DNA of 25,691 nt from an uncultured bacterium (GCA_900547585.1 URHD01000029.1:1-25691); one strand, 5' to 3'. Counted from the first letter of the stretch, positions 14,183 to 22,778 are shown. The notes: generated by a model from the sequence alone, not told the origin. Translations and numbers: made by a program.

Positions 14183-14728
14183 ATGAAAAAATCACTCGTA
14201 TTGGCCGGAATCACCGCATTCCTGCTCTCATCAACAATGTCAATTTCTCAGGCTGCAGAAACAACAACCCAAATGCCCCAAAAGCCTGCTAACTGTGAAT
14301 GCCAGCAGAAAAAACGGCCCGATTTCAAACGTCCGCCTCACAAAGGCCCGAACCTCGATGAAGAACTCAGCTTAACCGAGGCTCAAAAGAAACAGGCTGA
14401 GGATTTAAGAATGAAAGGTCATGACAAAATCAAGCCAGTTATGGAAAAAATGAAAACCAAACATGAAGAAATAAGAAAAATTAAAGAGGACACAACTCTT
14501 ACAGAAGAACAAAAAACTAAAAAAATCGAACCTTTAAAGGCGGACATCAAAAAGTTAAAACTCCAGGCAAAAACTATCCGTCAGGACAATATGAAAGAAT
14601 TTGAAGCAATTCTTACGCCTGACCAAAAGACAAAATTCGAACAAATCAAACAGGAAGGCAGAGAAAAGTTCAAAAAAGAACACCAGAAGCGTCAAGGACG
14701 CCCCTGCCCTCCGCCAGAAGCACGTTAA
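14183..14728 (+). CDS. Spy/CpxP-like periplasmic LTxxQ protein
   Basis: The 181-residue product has a signal peptide (about 1-24, ending near SISQA-AETT) and a mature part made almost wholly of charged helices. Three LTxxQ-type motifs are visible: LSLTEAQKKQ, TTLTEEQKTK and ILTPDQKTK. This motif defines the CpxP/Spy/ZraP/CnrX group of periplasmic chaperones and metal sensors. Cysteines occur near the mature N terminus (NCECQQ) and near the C terminus (RPCPPP), and the protein is rich in Lys. AAAGGA precedes the ATG. As the third gene after anti-sigma and sigma it could be the regulon's effector chaperone or, as CnrX does in the Cnr system, the signal sensor. Which one cannot be told from sequence. 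Confidence 0.85.
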   Translation: MKKSLVLAGITAFLLSSTMSISQAAETTTQMPQKPANCECQQKKRPDFKRPPHKGPNLDEELSLTEAQKKQAEDLRMKGHDKIKPVMEKMKTKHEEIRKIKEDTTLTEEQKTKKIEPLKADIKKLKLQAKTIRQDNMKEFEAILTPDQKTKFEQIKQEGREKFKKEHQKRQGRPCPPPEAR

Positions 14729-14752
14729 TTCATCCGAACCAATAATAAATCC

Positions 14753-14780
14753 AAAGCCCTCGAAGATTCGGGGGCTTTTT
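14753..14780 (+). terminator. Rho-independent terminator of the sigma-factor operon
   Basis: AAAGCCCTCGAA (14753-14764) pairs with TTCGGGGGCTTT (14767-14778) around a 2-base centre, with one mismatch, and a T run follows. It closes the anti-sigma/sigma/Spy-like operon and may also slow transcripts arriving from ald on the other strand. Confidence 0.8.
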
Positions 14781-14816
14781 CATAATTATTAAGAATTATC
14801 TTTGCCGCATTGCGCA

Positions 14817-15938
14817 CTAAAAACCGATTAACATCGACAATTCTGAAAACGGATATCCGAATATTTTCGCAACTTCCGGATTTGTGAGCTTACCCTGATA
14901 TGTATTTACCCCTTTATAAAGCTCGGGAGTTGATTTTACAGCTGCAATAAAGCCTTTGTTTGCAAATTTCAAAACGTAAGGAAGAATGTGGTTGTTCAAA
15001 GAAATTGAAGCTGTTCTGGCAACAAGTCCGGGGATATTCGGCACTGCATAATGAATTACGCCGTATTTTTCAAAAACAGGGTCGTCAATTGAGGTGGGTG
15101 AGTCAATTGTTTCGAAAATTCCGCCCTGATCGATAGACACGTCTGCAATTACCGCACCTTTTTTCATTGATTTAACCATTTCTTCCGTGATTAACTTCGG
15201 CGCTTTTTTAGAGTGGAGCAATACGCCGCTTATCACCAAATCCGCTTCTTTAATGAGCTTTTTGAGGTTATATTCGTTAGACATCGCAGTAGCAACAGCG
15301 CCGTGGAAGACTTCTTCAGCATGAGCAAGTTTTTTCGGGCAAATATCGAGCAAAGTAACATGCGCACCCATGCCCGACGCCACTCTCGCGGCATTCAGCC
15401 CGACCACACCGGCTCCGACAACTACCACTTCCGCCGGCATTACGCCCGCAACGCCGCCGATTAGAGTACCGTAGCTGTTTTCGCCGATTTGCAGGTACTG
15501 AGCGCCGATTTGGACGGACATTTTTCCGGCAATTTCGCTCATCGGGCGAAGCAAAGGCAAAGAACCATCAGGGAGTTCTATTGTTTCGTAAGCGATTGCC
15601 GTAATTTTCTTTTTAAGCAGCACCTCCAAAAGTTCCGGCTCCACTGCAAGGTGAAAATATGTAATAATCGTCTGACCGGTTTTAAAAAGCGCAAATTCCC
15701 CGGTTTGGGGTTCTTTTACTTTTACAATTATCTCAGATTTTGAATAAATTTCTGCAGAATTATCCAGAATCTTTGCGCCAACCGCCTCGTACAAAGAATC
15801 ATCAAAACCTATTGCCGAGCCCGCATTTTTTTCCACATAAACCGTATGCCCGTTTTTCACAAGCTCCTTAACTGACGATGGGATGAGAGATACACGCTTT
15901 TCGCCGTTTTTAATCTCTTTAGGCACACCAATAATCAT
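14817..15938 (-). CDS. ald: Alanine dehydrogenase
   Basis: The 373-residue enzyme interconverts L-alanine and pyruvate plus ammonia with NAD. It begins MIIGVPKEIKNGEKRVSLIP with the substrate arginine in RVSLIP; VKVKEP carries the conserved lysine, TYFHLA the catalytic histidine and VSIDQGG the catalytic aspartate. The Rossmann loop is VVVGAGVVGLNAARVASGMGA. Length is standard. A strong GGAGG site lies in the 14-base gap after pyrF, so the two genes form an operon. It is full-length and intact. Confidence 0.95.
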   Translation of the reverse strand: MIIGVPKEIKNGEKRVSLIPSSVKELVKNGHTVYVEKNAGSAIGFDDSLYEAVGAKILDNSAEIYSKSEIIVKVKEPQTGEFALFKTGQTIITYFHLAVEPELLEVLLKKKITAIAYETIELPDGSLPLLRPMSEIAGKMSVQIGAQYLQIGENSYGTLIGGVAGVMPAEVVVVGAGVVGLNAARVASGMGAHVTLLDICPKKLAHAEEVFHGAVATAMSNEYNLKKLIKEADLVISGVLLHSKKAPKLITEEMVKSMKKGAVIADVSIDQGGIFETIDSPTSIDDPVFEKYGVIHYAVPNIPGLVARTASISLNNHILPYVLKFANKGFIAAVKSTPELYKGVNTYQGKLTNPEVAKIFGYPFSELSMLIGF

Positions 15939-15952
15939 AAGACCTCCGGATT

Positions 15953-16714
15953 CTAGACGTTTGTAAGGGATTTCATTGCAGCATCAATTTCTTCGAGAAT
16001 CATATTCGCAGCAACAACAGGGTCATCCGCCGAAGTAATAGGCCGGCCTACAACCATAAAATCAACACCTGCACGAATCGCGTCAGCAGGGGTTACAACC
16101 CTTATTTGATCGTTAACAACAGACCAGGTCGGGCGGATTGCGGGACAAAGTATAATAAAATCATCATCAAACTCCTGACGGATACGTTTTGACTCTGATG
16201 CGCTGGCAATTACGCCGTCGATTTTTGATTCTTTTGCGAGATACGTAAGATGAGCTACATATTCATCAATATTCATTTTAACATTCAGCTCTTCGGTCAG
16301 CGTTCTTTGCCCGAAACTCGAAAGCAAGGTTACTCCGAGAATAGTCGGCATAGGTTTTTCATATCTTTTTGCTGTTTCACGTGCGACTTTTACCATAGAG
16401 GTAAGCATTTTTGACCCGCCCGCAAGATGGGCATTAAAAAAGCTCACACCGCGTTTTACGAGGTTGGAGCTTGCTTTTGCAACAGTGTTGGGAATATCGT
16501 GGAATTTCCCGTCAAAATATACTTCGCCGCCAAGACGTTTAATCGTATCAATAGCTTCATAAGCGCAGGATGTGAATAACTGCGGTCCAACTTTAAAAAA
16601 TCCTACATAATCCTTTAACAAAGTAACGAGTCTTTCGACTTCTTCTATTGAATCCACATCCAGAGCCAGCACCAGTCTGTCTTTGGGGGATAAATTTTTA
16701 TTGCTTAAAGCCAT
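15953..16714 (-). CDS. pyrF: Orotidine-5'-phosphate decarboxylase
   Basis: The 253-residue enzyme makes UMP from OMP, the last step of de novo pyrimidine synthesis. Signature segments are LALDVDSIEEV, GFFKVGPQLF, the catalytic DGKFHDIPNTV, and the phosphate-binding PAIRPTW with VGRPITSADDP near the C terminus. An upstream TTG at 16747 would add 11 residues, but the promoter at 16751-16779 places the transcript start near 16744, so that codon would not be in the RNA. The ATG at 16714 is therefore chosen. It is followed by ald in the same operon; no other pyr gene is present. Confidence 0.93.
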   Translation of the reverse strand: MALSNKNLSPKDRLVLALDVDSIEEVERLVTLLKDYVGFFKVGPQLFTSCAYEAIDTIKRLGGEVYFDGKFHDIPNTVAKASSNLVKRGVSFFNAHLAGGSKMLTSMVKVARETAKRYEKPMPTILGVTLLSSFGQRTLTEELNVKMNIDEYVAHLTYLAKESKIDGVIASASESKRIRQEFDDDFIILCPAIRPTWSVVNDQIRVVTPADAIRAGVDFMVVGRPITSADDPVVAANMILEEIDAAMKSLTNV

Positions 16715-16750
16715 GCTGTATCTACCATATTCCCCTAATTGCAACAATTT

Positions 16751-16779
16751 AATATAACATTTTTAACAGTCTATTGCAA
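16751..16779 (-). promoter_or_regulatory. Extended -10 promoter of pyrF-ald
   Basis: On the minus strand TTGCAA (16779-16774) and TATATT (16756-16751) are 17 bases apart, and TG lies in the extended -10 position. It starts right after the stop codon of the upstream unknown gene and decides the pyrF start codon. Confidence 0.6.
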
Positions 16780-16790
16780 GAACCCTGCGA

Positions 16791-17552
16791 TTAAACAGAG
16801 CTGCCTGCAAGCACAGGCCAATCTCTGCTGTTATTAACCTTAAAAAGCCCGCTGTAATCACGATTCGGGTCGAGTTTTATGGTGTTTATGAGCTTTCTTT
16901 TGGGCGACATAATTTGAATTTCTGAAACAGAGCCGTTTTGCCGGTATTTTCCACGCTCTATGCGCACAAGTTTGTGTGAGCAGTCATAAACATATTTTTC
17001 TGCCGGAAATTCTTTATTTTTGTAGTAATAAACAACTTCAAACGGATTACCCTTTTCCAAAGGACGGTTATAGACCGATTTCAAATATGTTTGGGAACGA
17101 TTTTTTCCGGACGGGCCAATCTGCCTTCTATAATAGCCCGAGCCCAAAACCTCGTTTATGAGTGTTTTTCCATCAGCGTCCCATACCTCCACCTTGTAGG
17201 GCCCCTGTGCATTATGGAAAGTTTTAATATGCTTGATAAGGTTGTCGTTTGCGTCTGTAATAACGCGGTTAAAACACTTTACAGCCTGTTTTGAGCGCTT
17301 TACTTCTGCGGAATCAGCCCCGAACTCAGTATATTTTTTTATTTTAAGGTACAAATTCCCCGCAGCATCTCTTAATTCGCCGTAGAGGTTGCCAATTTTT
17401 TTGTATTTGAGGTTTCGAGGGGCACCGTAAAAAATATCATCGGTTATTTTTGAGGCCAGAGAAGGCTGAACAGGCTGGGGGATAATTTTCACTATATCCC
17501 TTTTTCCTTTAAACGAATTTGAATAATTAGGTCTAACAGAATCTACTTTCAT
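16791..17552 (-). CDS. Hypothetical protein with N-terminal SFKGK motif
   Basis: The 253-residue product is basic and starts MKVDSVRPNYSNSFKGKRDI. Short N-terminal motifs of this kind (a few residues, then F-K/N/T-G-K) recur, as I recall, in hypothetical proteins of gut Melainabacteria. The rest alternates polar beta-type segments such as IGNLYGELRDAAGNLYLKIK, GPYKVEVWDADGKTLINEVL and GKYRQNGSVSEIQIMSPKRK, which suggests a repeated beta fold. There are two cysteines and no signal peptide or membrane helix. It lies between tsaD (85 bases upstream, same strand) and pyrF, which has its own promoter. No function is proposed. Confidence 0.7.
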   Translation of the reverse strand: MKVDSVRPNYSNSFKGKRDIVKIIPQPVQPSLASKITDDIFYGAPRNLKYKKIGNLYGELRDAAGNLYLKIKKYTEFGADSAEVKRSKQAVKCFNRVITDANDNLIKHIKTFHNAQGPYKVEVWDADGKTLINEVLGSGYYRRQIGPSGKNRSQTYLKSVYNRPLEKGNPFEVVYYYKNKEFPAEKYVYDCSHKLVRIERGKYRQNGSVSEIQIMSPKRKLINTIKLDPNRDYSGLFKVNNSRDWPVLAGSSV

Positions 17553-17637
17553 ACTTTTTCTCTATCTTATAAGTGTTAAGCCTAAAATCTCTGAAAAAAA
17601 TTTTTTTGCCTTTTTTACGAAACAGCTGCAACAAAAA

Positions 17638-18687
17638 TTAACATCTCGAAAAGACCTCAACATCGAGTGACTCCATTGTATTTGTTAAAAAATACGCTGC
17701 ACTGGCAATCATAGAGGCGTTATCAGTGCAATATTTCATCGCAGGTGCATAAATTTTATAGCCTTTTTCTCTCAGAGCAAAAAATTTATTCCTTATTTCC
17801 GAATTCGCAGCAACCCCGCCACCCAGCACAATTTGTTTTATATTATATTTTTCAGCGGCTTTGAGCGTTTTTCCGAAAAGCGTAGAAGTTATGCACTCCT
17901 GAAAGCTTGCTGCAACATCTTCTTTAGGCAGCGGGCTGCCATCCTGTGTTAATTTTTTACACAAATTCAACACCGCAGTTTTCAATCCCGAAAAACTAAA
18001 GTCAAATTCCCCCTGGAGCTTGGCTTTCGGGAGAACATAGGCTTTGGGATTGCCGTTTTGCGCCATTTTATCGAGATTTACCCCACCGGGATAAGGAAGC
18101 CCCATCAGTCTTGCGACCTTGTCATAGACTTCGCCGGTTGCGTCGTCTATTGTTTCGCCGATTATCTCCTGTTTCTGGTAAGAATCAACCTTTATAATCT
18201 GCGTATGCCCTCCACTCACAAGCAATGCAAGCATTGGCGGCTCTAAATCCGTATCGAGATAATTTGCGCAAACATGCGCGTTAAGATGGTTTACACCGAT
18301 AAAAGGCTTGTCATGCGTCACTGCAAAGGCTTTTGCAGCGTTCAAACCAACCAAAAGCGACCCCACAAGCCCCGGGCCAACGGTAGAAGCAACTGCCGTG
18401 AGCTCTTCTGGCTTCATATTGGCTTCTTCCAGCGCCTGATTTATCACCAGAATCACGGAATCAAGGTGCTCTCTGGCAGCAATTTCCGGAACAACCCCGC
18501 CGAACTGCTGATGCGTCTTTATTTGCGACGCCACAACATTAGAAATCACGGTTCTGCCGTTTTTTACTATTGCGCATGCAGTTTCGTCGCAGCTGGACTC
18601 CAGAGCTAATATATATATATCATCTTTGCTGTCAGGCCCGATAAAAACGCTTTTTCCACTCAAGGGTGTTTTGAATTCTTTTAACAT
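17638..18687 (-). CDS. tsaD: tRNA t6A37 threonylcarbamoyltransferase TsaD
   Basis: The 349-residue protein belongs to the Kae1/TsaD family, which transfers the threonylcarbamoyl group to A37 of ANN-decoding tRNAs, together with TsaB and TsaE. Motifs in order are LALESSCDET (28-36), VVPEIAAREH (65-74), the metal-binding HLNAH (134-138), VSGGHTQ (157-163) and GGGVAANSEIR near the C terminus. The first 24 residues precede the usual family start (ILALESSCDET), so this N terminus is slightly extended; AAAGG upstream supports the ATG. The partners tsaB and tsaE are not in the window. Confidence 0.95.
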   Translation of the reverse strand: MLKEFKTPLSGKSVFIGPDSKDDIYILALESSCDETACAIVKNGRTVISNVVASQIKTHQQFGGVVPEIAAREHLDSVILVINQALEEANMKPEELTAVASTVGPGLVGSLLVGLNAAKAFAVTHDKPFIGVNHLNAHVCANYLDTDLEPPMLALLVSGGHTQIIKVDSYQKQEIIGETIDDATGEVYDKVARLMGLPYPGGVNLDKMAQNGNPKAYVLPKAKLQGEFDFSFSGLKTAVLNLCKKLTQDGSPLPKEDVAASFQECITSTLFGKTLKAAEKYNIKQIVLGGGVAANSEIRNKFFALREKGYKIYAPAMKYCTDNASMIASAAYFLTNTMESLDVEVFSRC

Positions 18688-18850
18688 TTTTTTGCCTTTT
18701 TGTTTTCCTGAATTGTATTTTACTCCAAACTTAACAAAATTAAAATTTTAACAAATACTTGAAAAGTCCGGTAAAAATAAATCTTTACAAAGACATTGTT
18801 TAATTGATACAATGTTTTTAAACACTGAATTGTAAAATTTTTTAATATTT

Positions 18851-20764
18851 ATGTCAAAAAATGGCAATCAGTTGTTTTATATAAACATATTTTGTGTGAA
18901 GGTACCCGTCTTGAATTTTAATAACAGAACAGAAAATAATAATACGGACATTAATAAACAGGAATCGAAGCTGAAACAATCAAATCCGATTCTTACTTCC
19001 GATATTGTTTCAAAAATCAACAATATGGGCGCCAGAACTACTGCCAACCGCTTTTACGGAGGATATAACCAGCAAAACTGGAAACCCGCGCAGCATACCG
19101 ACGTTATGGAGATTCTGCGGTGCTTTAACGAGGTCATAAAGGACAAAGAAACCCAGAATGAGCTGTTTTATTCGCTTCATAACATCTTTGTTAACAAAAT
19201 GAATGCTATGTTTACGGCGTTCGGAACATATAACGAGCAGTCAAAATGCATAAACCTCAAAATTATTGACAAAATCGGCAGCACATTCTCAAGCCGTGTC
19301 CTGATTAACGGACACCACACCCCGATTGAAAATGCATTCAACAGCCGCCAGCCGATTTTTGAGAGCAACAATTCATTTTTAAATATTCATTACCTGAATG
19401 CCTCTCCCGCAGCAATTATCCCGCTTTGTGACGGCGATAAATGCATCGGAGTGATGATTGTTGGCGATAATGACTATACAAATTACGCGGATATCTACAA
19501 AATGATGGCAAATTATCTCGCCCTTTTTATTCAAAACAAAGAACTCTCAAACAAAGTCCTTTTAAATACCCATACCGATGCTCTGACGAATCTTAACAAC
19601 CACAGACGGCTTCAGGAAATTCTTGTGCAGGAAATTGACAAGGCAAAACGCACCGACACGAAAATGTCAGTTGTTATTTTTGACATAAACAATATTTCAC
19701 AGATAAATAAGGATTTTGGCGCGGCAAAAGGCGATGAAATCATAAAACTCGTTTCAGACAAAATCAGCCAGAACATAAGAACCAACGACAGCGCCGGAAG
19801 GTACGGCGGCGACGAAATTGCGGTTATTTTGCCGGATACGGATTCGGCTGACGCAAAATATCTTGCAGAATATCTCACTTACACGCTTTCCTGCTGCCTT
19901 GTTGACGGCGTGGGGCCGATAAAAGTATCTGTGGGGATTTCAACTTTCCCGAAATCCTCAATTGACCCGGAAAAACTCTGGATTTTGGCTGAACAGGCAA
20001 TGTATATTTCCAAAAGCAAGGGCTACAAAAACGGAATGTCCACGATTGTATGCTCGGAAGATTTTGATTTCTGGGATGATATGGCGCTCAGTTCATTTGC
20101 GTCGGTTATTGCGAAGCGTCACTCCCAAATCGGCATAAACTTTGACGAAGAGCTCGTTGCAAAATTCCATAACGAAGAAATTATTTCACAAAACCACTTA
20201 ATCGAGGTCGTAACCTCGCTCGCATCGGCGATTGATGCAAAAGATGAATATACAAAAGGTCATTCGACTTCCGTTTCCCGATATTCTGAAGCGCTGGCAA
20301 GAAGTTTGAACCTTCCTGAAAAAGATGTGGAAAGAATCAAGCTCGGAGCGCTTTTGCATGACATAGGAAAAATCGGAATACCGGAAAATGTCCTTAAAAA
20401 GCCGTCAAAACTGGACGATAATGAATGGGAAGTAATGAAACAGCACCCGTCAATCGGCGCAGAAAAGGTGCTCTTGCCTAACGAATCACTGCATGACCTC
20501 ATTCCTATTGTCAAATACCACCATGAACACTGGGACGGCTCAGGATACCCTGAAAAACTCAAAGGTGAAGAAATTCCCCTCGCAGCAAGAATAGTTTCTG
20601 TTGCTGACGCTTATCATGCACTAATCAGCGACAGACCGTACAGGAAAGGATTATCAGTAGAAAAAGCATGCGAAATTCTCAAGCTCGGCGCCGGAATACA
20701 ATGGGACAAAAGGCTTGTGGATGAATTTATTAACATTGCACCCTCGCTTGCTACTAATATTTAG
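18851..20764 (+). CDS. GAF-GGDEF-HD-GYP cyclic-di-GMP protein
   Basis: The 637-residue soluble protein joins a GAF-like sensor (about 85-230), a GGDEF diguanylate cyclase domain (about 240-400) and an HD-GYP phosphodiesterase domain (about 445-637). The cyclase signature is GGDEI (319-323) in place of GGDEF, still with both acidic residues; RTND (310-313) sits exactly five residues before it and fits the product-inhibition I-site. The phosphodiesterase has H471, HD 503-504 (LLHDIGKIGIPE) and HHEHWDGSGYP (557-567), all canonical. The protein may therefore both make and break c-di-GMP. The start is uncertain: the ATG at 18851 has no ribosome site, while an in-frame TTG at 18911 has GAAGG 8-9 bases upstream and would give 617 residues. 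It reads divergently from tsaD. Confidence 0.93.
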   Translation: MSKNGNQLFYINIFCVKVPVLNFNNRTENNNTDINKQESKLKQSNPILTSDIVSKINNMGARTTANRFYGGYNQQNWKPAQHTDVMEILRCFNEVIKDKETQNELFYSLHNIFVNKMNAMFTAFGTYNEQSKCINLKIIDKIGSTFSSRVLINGHHTPIENAFNSRQPIFESNNSFLNIHYLNASPAAIIPLCDGDKCIGVMIVGDNDYTNYADIYKMMANYLALFIQNKELSNKVLLNTHTDALTNLNNHRRLQEILVQEIDKAKRTDTKMSVVIFDINNISQINKDFGAAKGDEIIKLVSDKISQNIRTNDSAGRYGGDEIAVILPDTDSADAKYLAEYLTYTLSCCLVDGVGPIKVSVGISTFPKSSIDPEKLWILAEQAMYISKSKGYKNGMSTIVCSEDFDFWDDMALSSFASVIAKRHSQIGINFDEELVAKFHNEEIISQNHLIEVVTSLASAIDAKDEYTKGHSTSVSRYSEALARSLNLPEKDVERIKLGALLHDIGKIGIPENVLKKPSKLDDNEWEVMKQHPSIGAEKVLLPNESLHDLIPIVKYHHEHWDGSGYPEKLKGEEIPLAARIVSVADAYHALISDRPYRKGLSVEKACEILKLGAGIQWDKRLVDEFINIAPSLATNI

Positions 20765-20781
20765 ATAAAGTTTATAATTTA

Positions 20782-20810
20782 TTGACATATTTTAAGGTTG
20801 ATGATATAAT
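20782..20810 (+). promoter_or_regulatory. Perfect-consensus sigma70 promoter
   Basis: TTGACA (20782-20787), 17 bases, then TATAAT (20805-20810): both hexamers match the consensus at every position. Expected start near 20817, leaving a leader of about 70 bases before the gene at 20890. This is the strongest promoter in the window. Confidence 0.85.
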
Positions 20811-20889
20811 ACGTGAACCTAAAACTCTCCCTATAATCTCTTATTCGTGTGATTAATTAAGTATAAATAATTTAATGAGGATATGAACT

Positions 20890-21417
20890 ATGGAAGTTCG
20901 TGTAATCAAGGCTTCTGAGCCCTCAAAAAACAACAAAATTAATATTCCTTTGTCCGCGGCCATCGGCGGAGTATCAGGTTATGCGCTAAAACATGCTTTG
21001 CCTGTCACAATTGAAGATTTAAATGAATTTACAAATCATCAATACCAGAAGATGATTGAAGAAAAAACAACAAAAACAAGAAATAAATTCCTTAAAGACA
21101 TTGAAAAAGAAGCCAAAAAGGCTCCGGAAAACAAGGCGCTTGATATTTTTATCAAATCACAGTCAAAAGATAAAGAAGTTGCCAAACAGGCACTAAAAGA
21201 GCGTAAAAACCTGCCAAAGGAAACCATCAAACAGCTTACCGAAATCAGAAACAATCTGGCAAGCAAAATCAAAGTCGCACGCCAGACTACGACATTTTTG
21301 CTTTCTTCATCAGCAAAACAAGCCCGTCCGGCCTCGATTTTCGTTGTTCCCGGCGTAATTCTTGGTATGGTTTTTGCATTTATTTATAATGTCATTGGCG
21401 ATATGAGAAACGGCTAA
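20890..21417 (+). CDS. Hypothetical membrane protein, 175 aa
   Basis: The protein is short and Lys-rich. A weakly hydrophobic stretch near the N terminus (about 18-38, IPLSAAIGGVSGYALKHALP) and a clear membrane helix near the C terminus (about 145-168, PASIFVVPGVILGMVFAFIY) bracket a charged helical middle. AGGAT lies about 8 bases before the ATG. It is transcribed alone from a perfect-consensus promoter and ends at a hairpin, so it should be strongly expressed. There is no cysteine. No family recognised. Confidence 0.7.
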   Translation: MEVRVIKASEPSKNNKINIPLSAAIGGVSGYALKHALPVTIEDLNEFTNHQYQKMIEEKTTKTRNKFLKDIEKEAKKAPENKALDIFIKSQSKDKEVAKQALKERKNLPKETIKQLTEIRNNLASKIKVARQTTTFLLSSSAKQARPASIFVVPGVILGMVFAFIYNVIGDMRNG

Positions 21418-21441
21418 GCTGATTTCACTAAAATTGATTTT

Positions 21442-21476
21442 CCCCTGTATTTTGCATAAATATAGGGGATTTCTTG
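21442..21476 (+). terminator. Probable terminator after the 175-aa membrane protein
   Basis: CCCCTGTATTT (21442-21452) pairs with AAATATAGGGG (21458-21468), with one G-U wobble and a 5-base loop. The following ATTTCTT is a weak T tail, so termination may be partial. Confidence 0.6.
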
Positions 21477-21591
21477 TATTTACAGGTTTTTGTAGTTTTT
21501 GTTAAGGTTTGTAACAAATATAAAAAATATTGAAATTGTATATACTTAATTTGTTTTTATATAAGAGTAAGTGACAAAGTAAAGGTGTATC

Positions 21592-22725
21592 ATGGTAAGT
21601 ATTAACACAAATTATTCAACAACTTATCCGACAGGTTCAACAAAATCTTCTACCGGAACAACAAATTCCACAGAAGAACCGCTTTTCGGTGATGTAGAAG
21701 TAACGGGTGCTTCCACAACTGACAAAGAAACAGCTGAACTTGAAGCAAAACTTGCTGCTTATCAGGCTCAAAAACAAGAACTGGAAACAAAACTCCAGCA
21801 GTACAAACAAGAAAAATCACAGCTTGAAGCAAGAAATGCAGCACTTGAAGCTAAAGCAACACAGCTTGAATCGGAAATTAAACAAGTAGAAGCAGATCGT
21901 GAATCTTATGAAGCTCAGGCTAAAGAACAGAAAGAAAAATATGAACAAGACAACATCACACTTCTTTCTGTCATCAAAAAGATGAACGAAAAAATCAACG
22001 AAACAACTCAAACTGTTGCTCAGGCAGCTCAAGAAGAAGACAAAAAAATAGAAGATGCAACAGCAGAAGCTTTCAAAAAGTACGAAGCAGGCGAAATCAC
22101 AGAAGACGAAATTCCTGCATACATCGCGCAAAGATCCGGCAATCAAAACCTCATCGATCAGCTCGCAACAGCAGGTCTGAATGCAGTAAACTCGTTCAGC
22201 TCGCAGGTAAAAGGCCTGATTGCACAAATGGCTCAAACGCTGAACTATCTTAACCAGAACAAAGTGAACATTGAAACAGCATCAGAAAAAATCAACAATT
22301 CTAAGGCTCAGTTGACAGTTGTTCGTGAAGAACAGGCAGTTGTTCAAGATGATATCGAAACAGTTGATACAAAAATCAATTCAACTCAATCCGAAATCAA
22401 CAAAGTAGACGTAAACATCAAGTCTGTACAGAACAAACTTTCCGGAACAACTGAACCTACAAATACTGAAACACAAAATGGTCAAAATAACTACACAGTA
22501 CCTGAGCAGTCATCAAATCCTTTTGCCGGTGCAGGAAATGACCTTGGTTTAGACCTTGATTCTTTCATCTCGGTCACTACAACTATCGACTTTAGAGGAT
22601 TCAAAGCGGCTCTTGATGCAATGATGACACAAAACAACCAGAGCGTTGAAAACCTCAGAGAAAGAATCCAGGAACAGCGCCAGCAGAAAAATCAGCAGAA
22701 AAATCAAGATTTGGCAGTAGCATAA
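21592..22725 (+). CDS. Coiled-coil protein, no cysteine, function unknown
   Basis: The 377-residue product starts MVSINTNYSTTYPTGST, with a Ser/Thr-rich first 40 residues. A long coiled coil spans about 43-130 (repeats such as LEAKLAAYQAQKQELETKLQ), a helical middle contains AQRSGNQNLIDQLATAGLNAV (about 185), and a second coiled coil runs about 215-285. The end is rich in Gln and Asn. There is no cysteine and no signal peptide or membrane helix. Codon choice is strongly skewed to GAA, AAA, ACA and GCA, perhaps because it is highly expressed. AAAGGTG precedes the ATG. It could be a cytoplasmic scaffold or a protein exported without a classical signal; neither is shown. It is convergent with the motor pair. 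Confidence 0.75.
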   Translation: MVSINTNYSTTYPTGSTKSSTGTTNSTEEPLFGDVEVTGASTTDKETAELEAKLAAYQAQKQELETKLQQYKQEKSQLEARNAALEAKATQLESEIKQVEADRESYEAQAKEQKEKYEQDNITLLSVIKKMNEKINETTQTVAQAAQEEDKKIEDATAEAFKKYEAGEITEDEIPAYIAQRSGNQNLIDQLATAGLNAVNSFSSQVKGLIAQMAQTLNYLNQNKVNIETASEKINNSKAQLTVVREEQAVVQDDIETVDTKINSTQSEINKVDVNIKSVQNKLSGTTEPTNTETQNGQNNYTVPEQSSNPFAGAGNDLGLDLDSFISVTTTIDFRGFKAALDAMMTQNNQSVENLRERIQEQRQQKNQQKNQDLAVA

Positions 22726-22745
22726 AAGTATAAAGATAATCGGAG

Positions 22746-22778
22746 AAAAAAGAGCCTTATTAAATAAGGCTCTTTTTT
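22746..22778 (+). terminator. Bidirectional terminator between convergent genes
   Basis: A perfect 15-bp stem (22746-22760 with 22764-22778) with a 3-base loop and A/T runs on both sides. It ends the coiled-coil gene; on the minus strand it overlaps the stop codon (22777-22779) of the ZorB-like gene and can end that transcript too. Confidence 0.85.

Noticed and set aside
16715..16747. Eleven-residue N-terminal extension of PyrF from a TTG codon
   Set aside because: The TTG lies at or upstream of the transcript start expected from the promoter at 16751-16779, and the family start fits the ATG at 16714.
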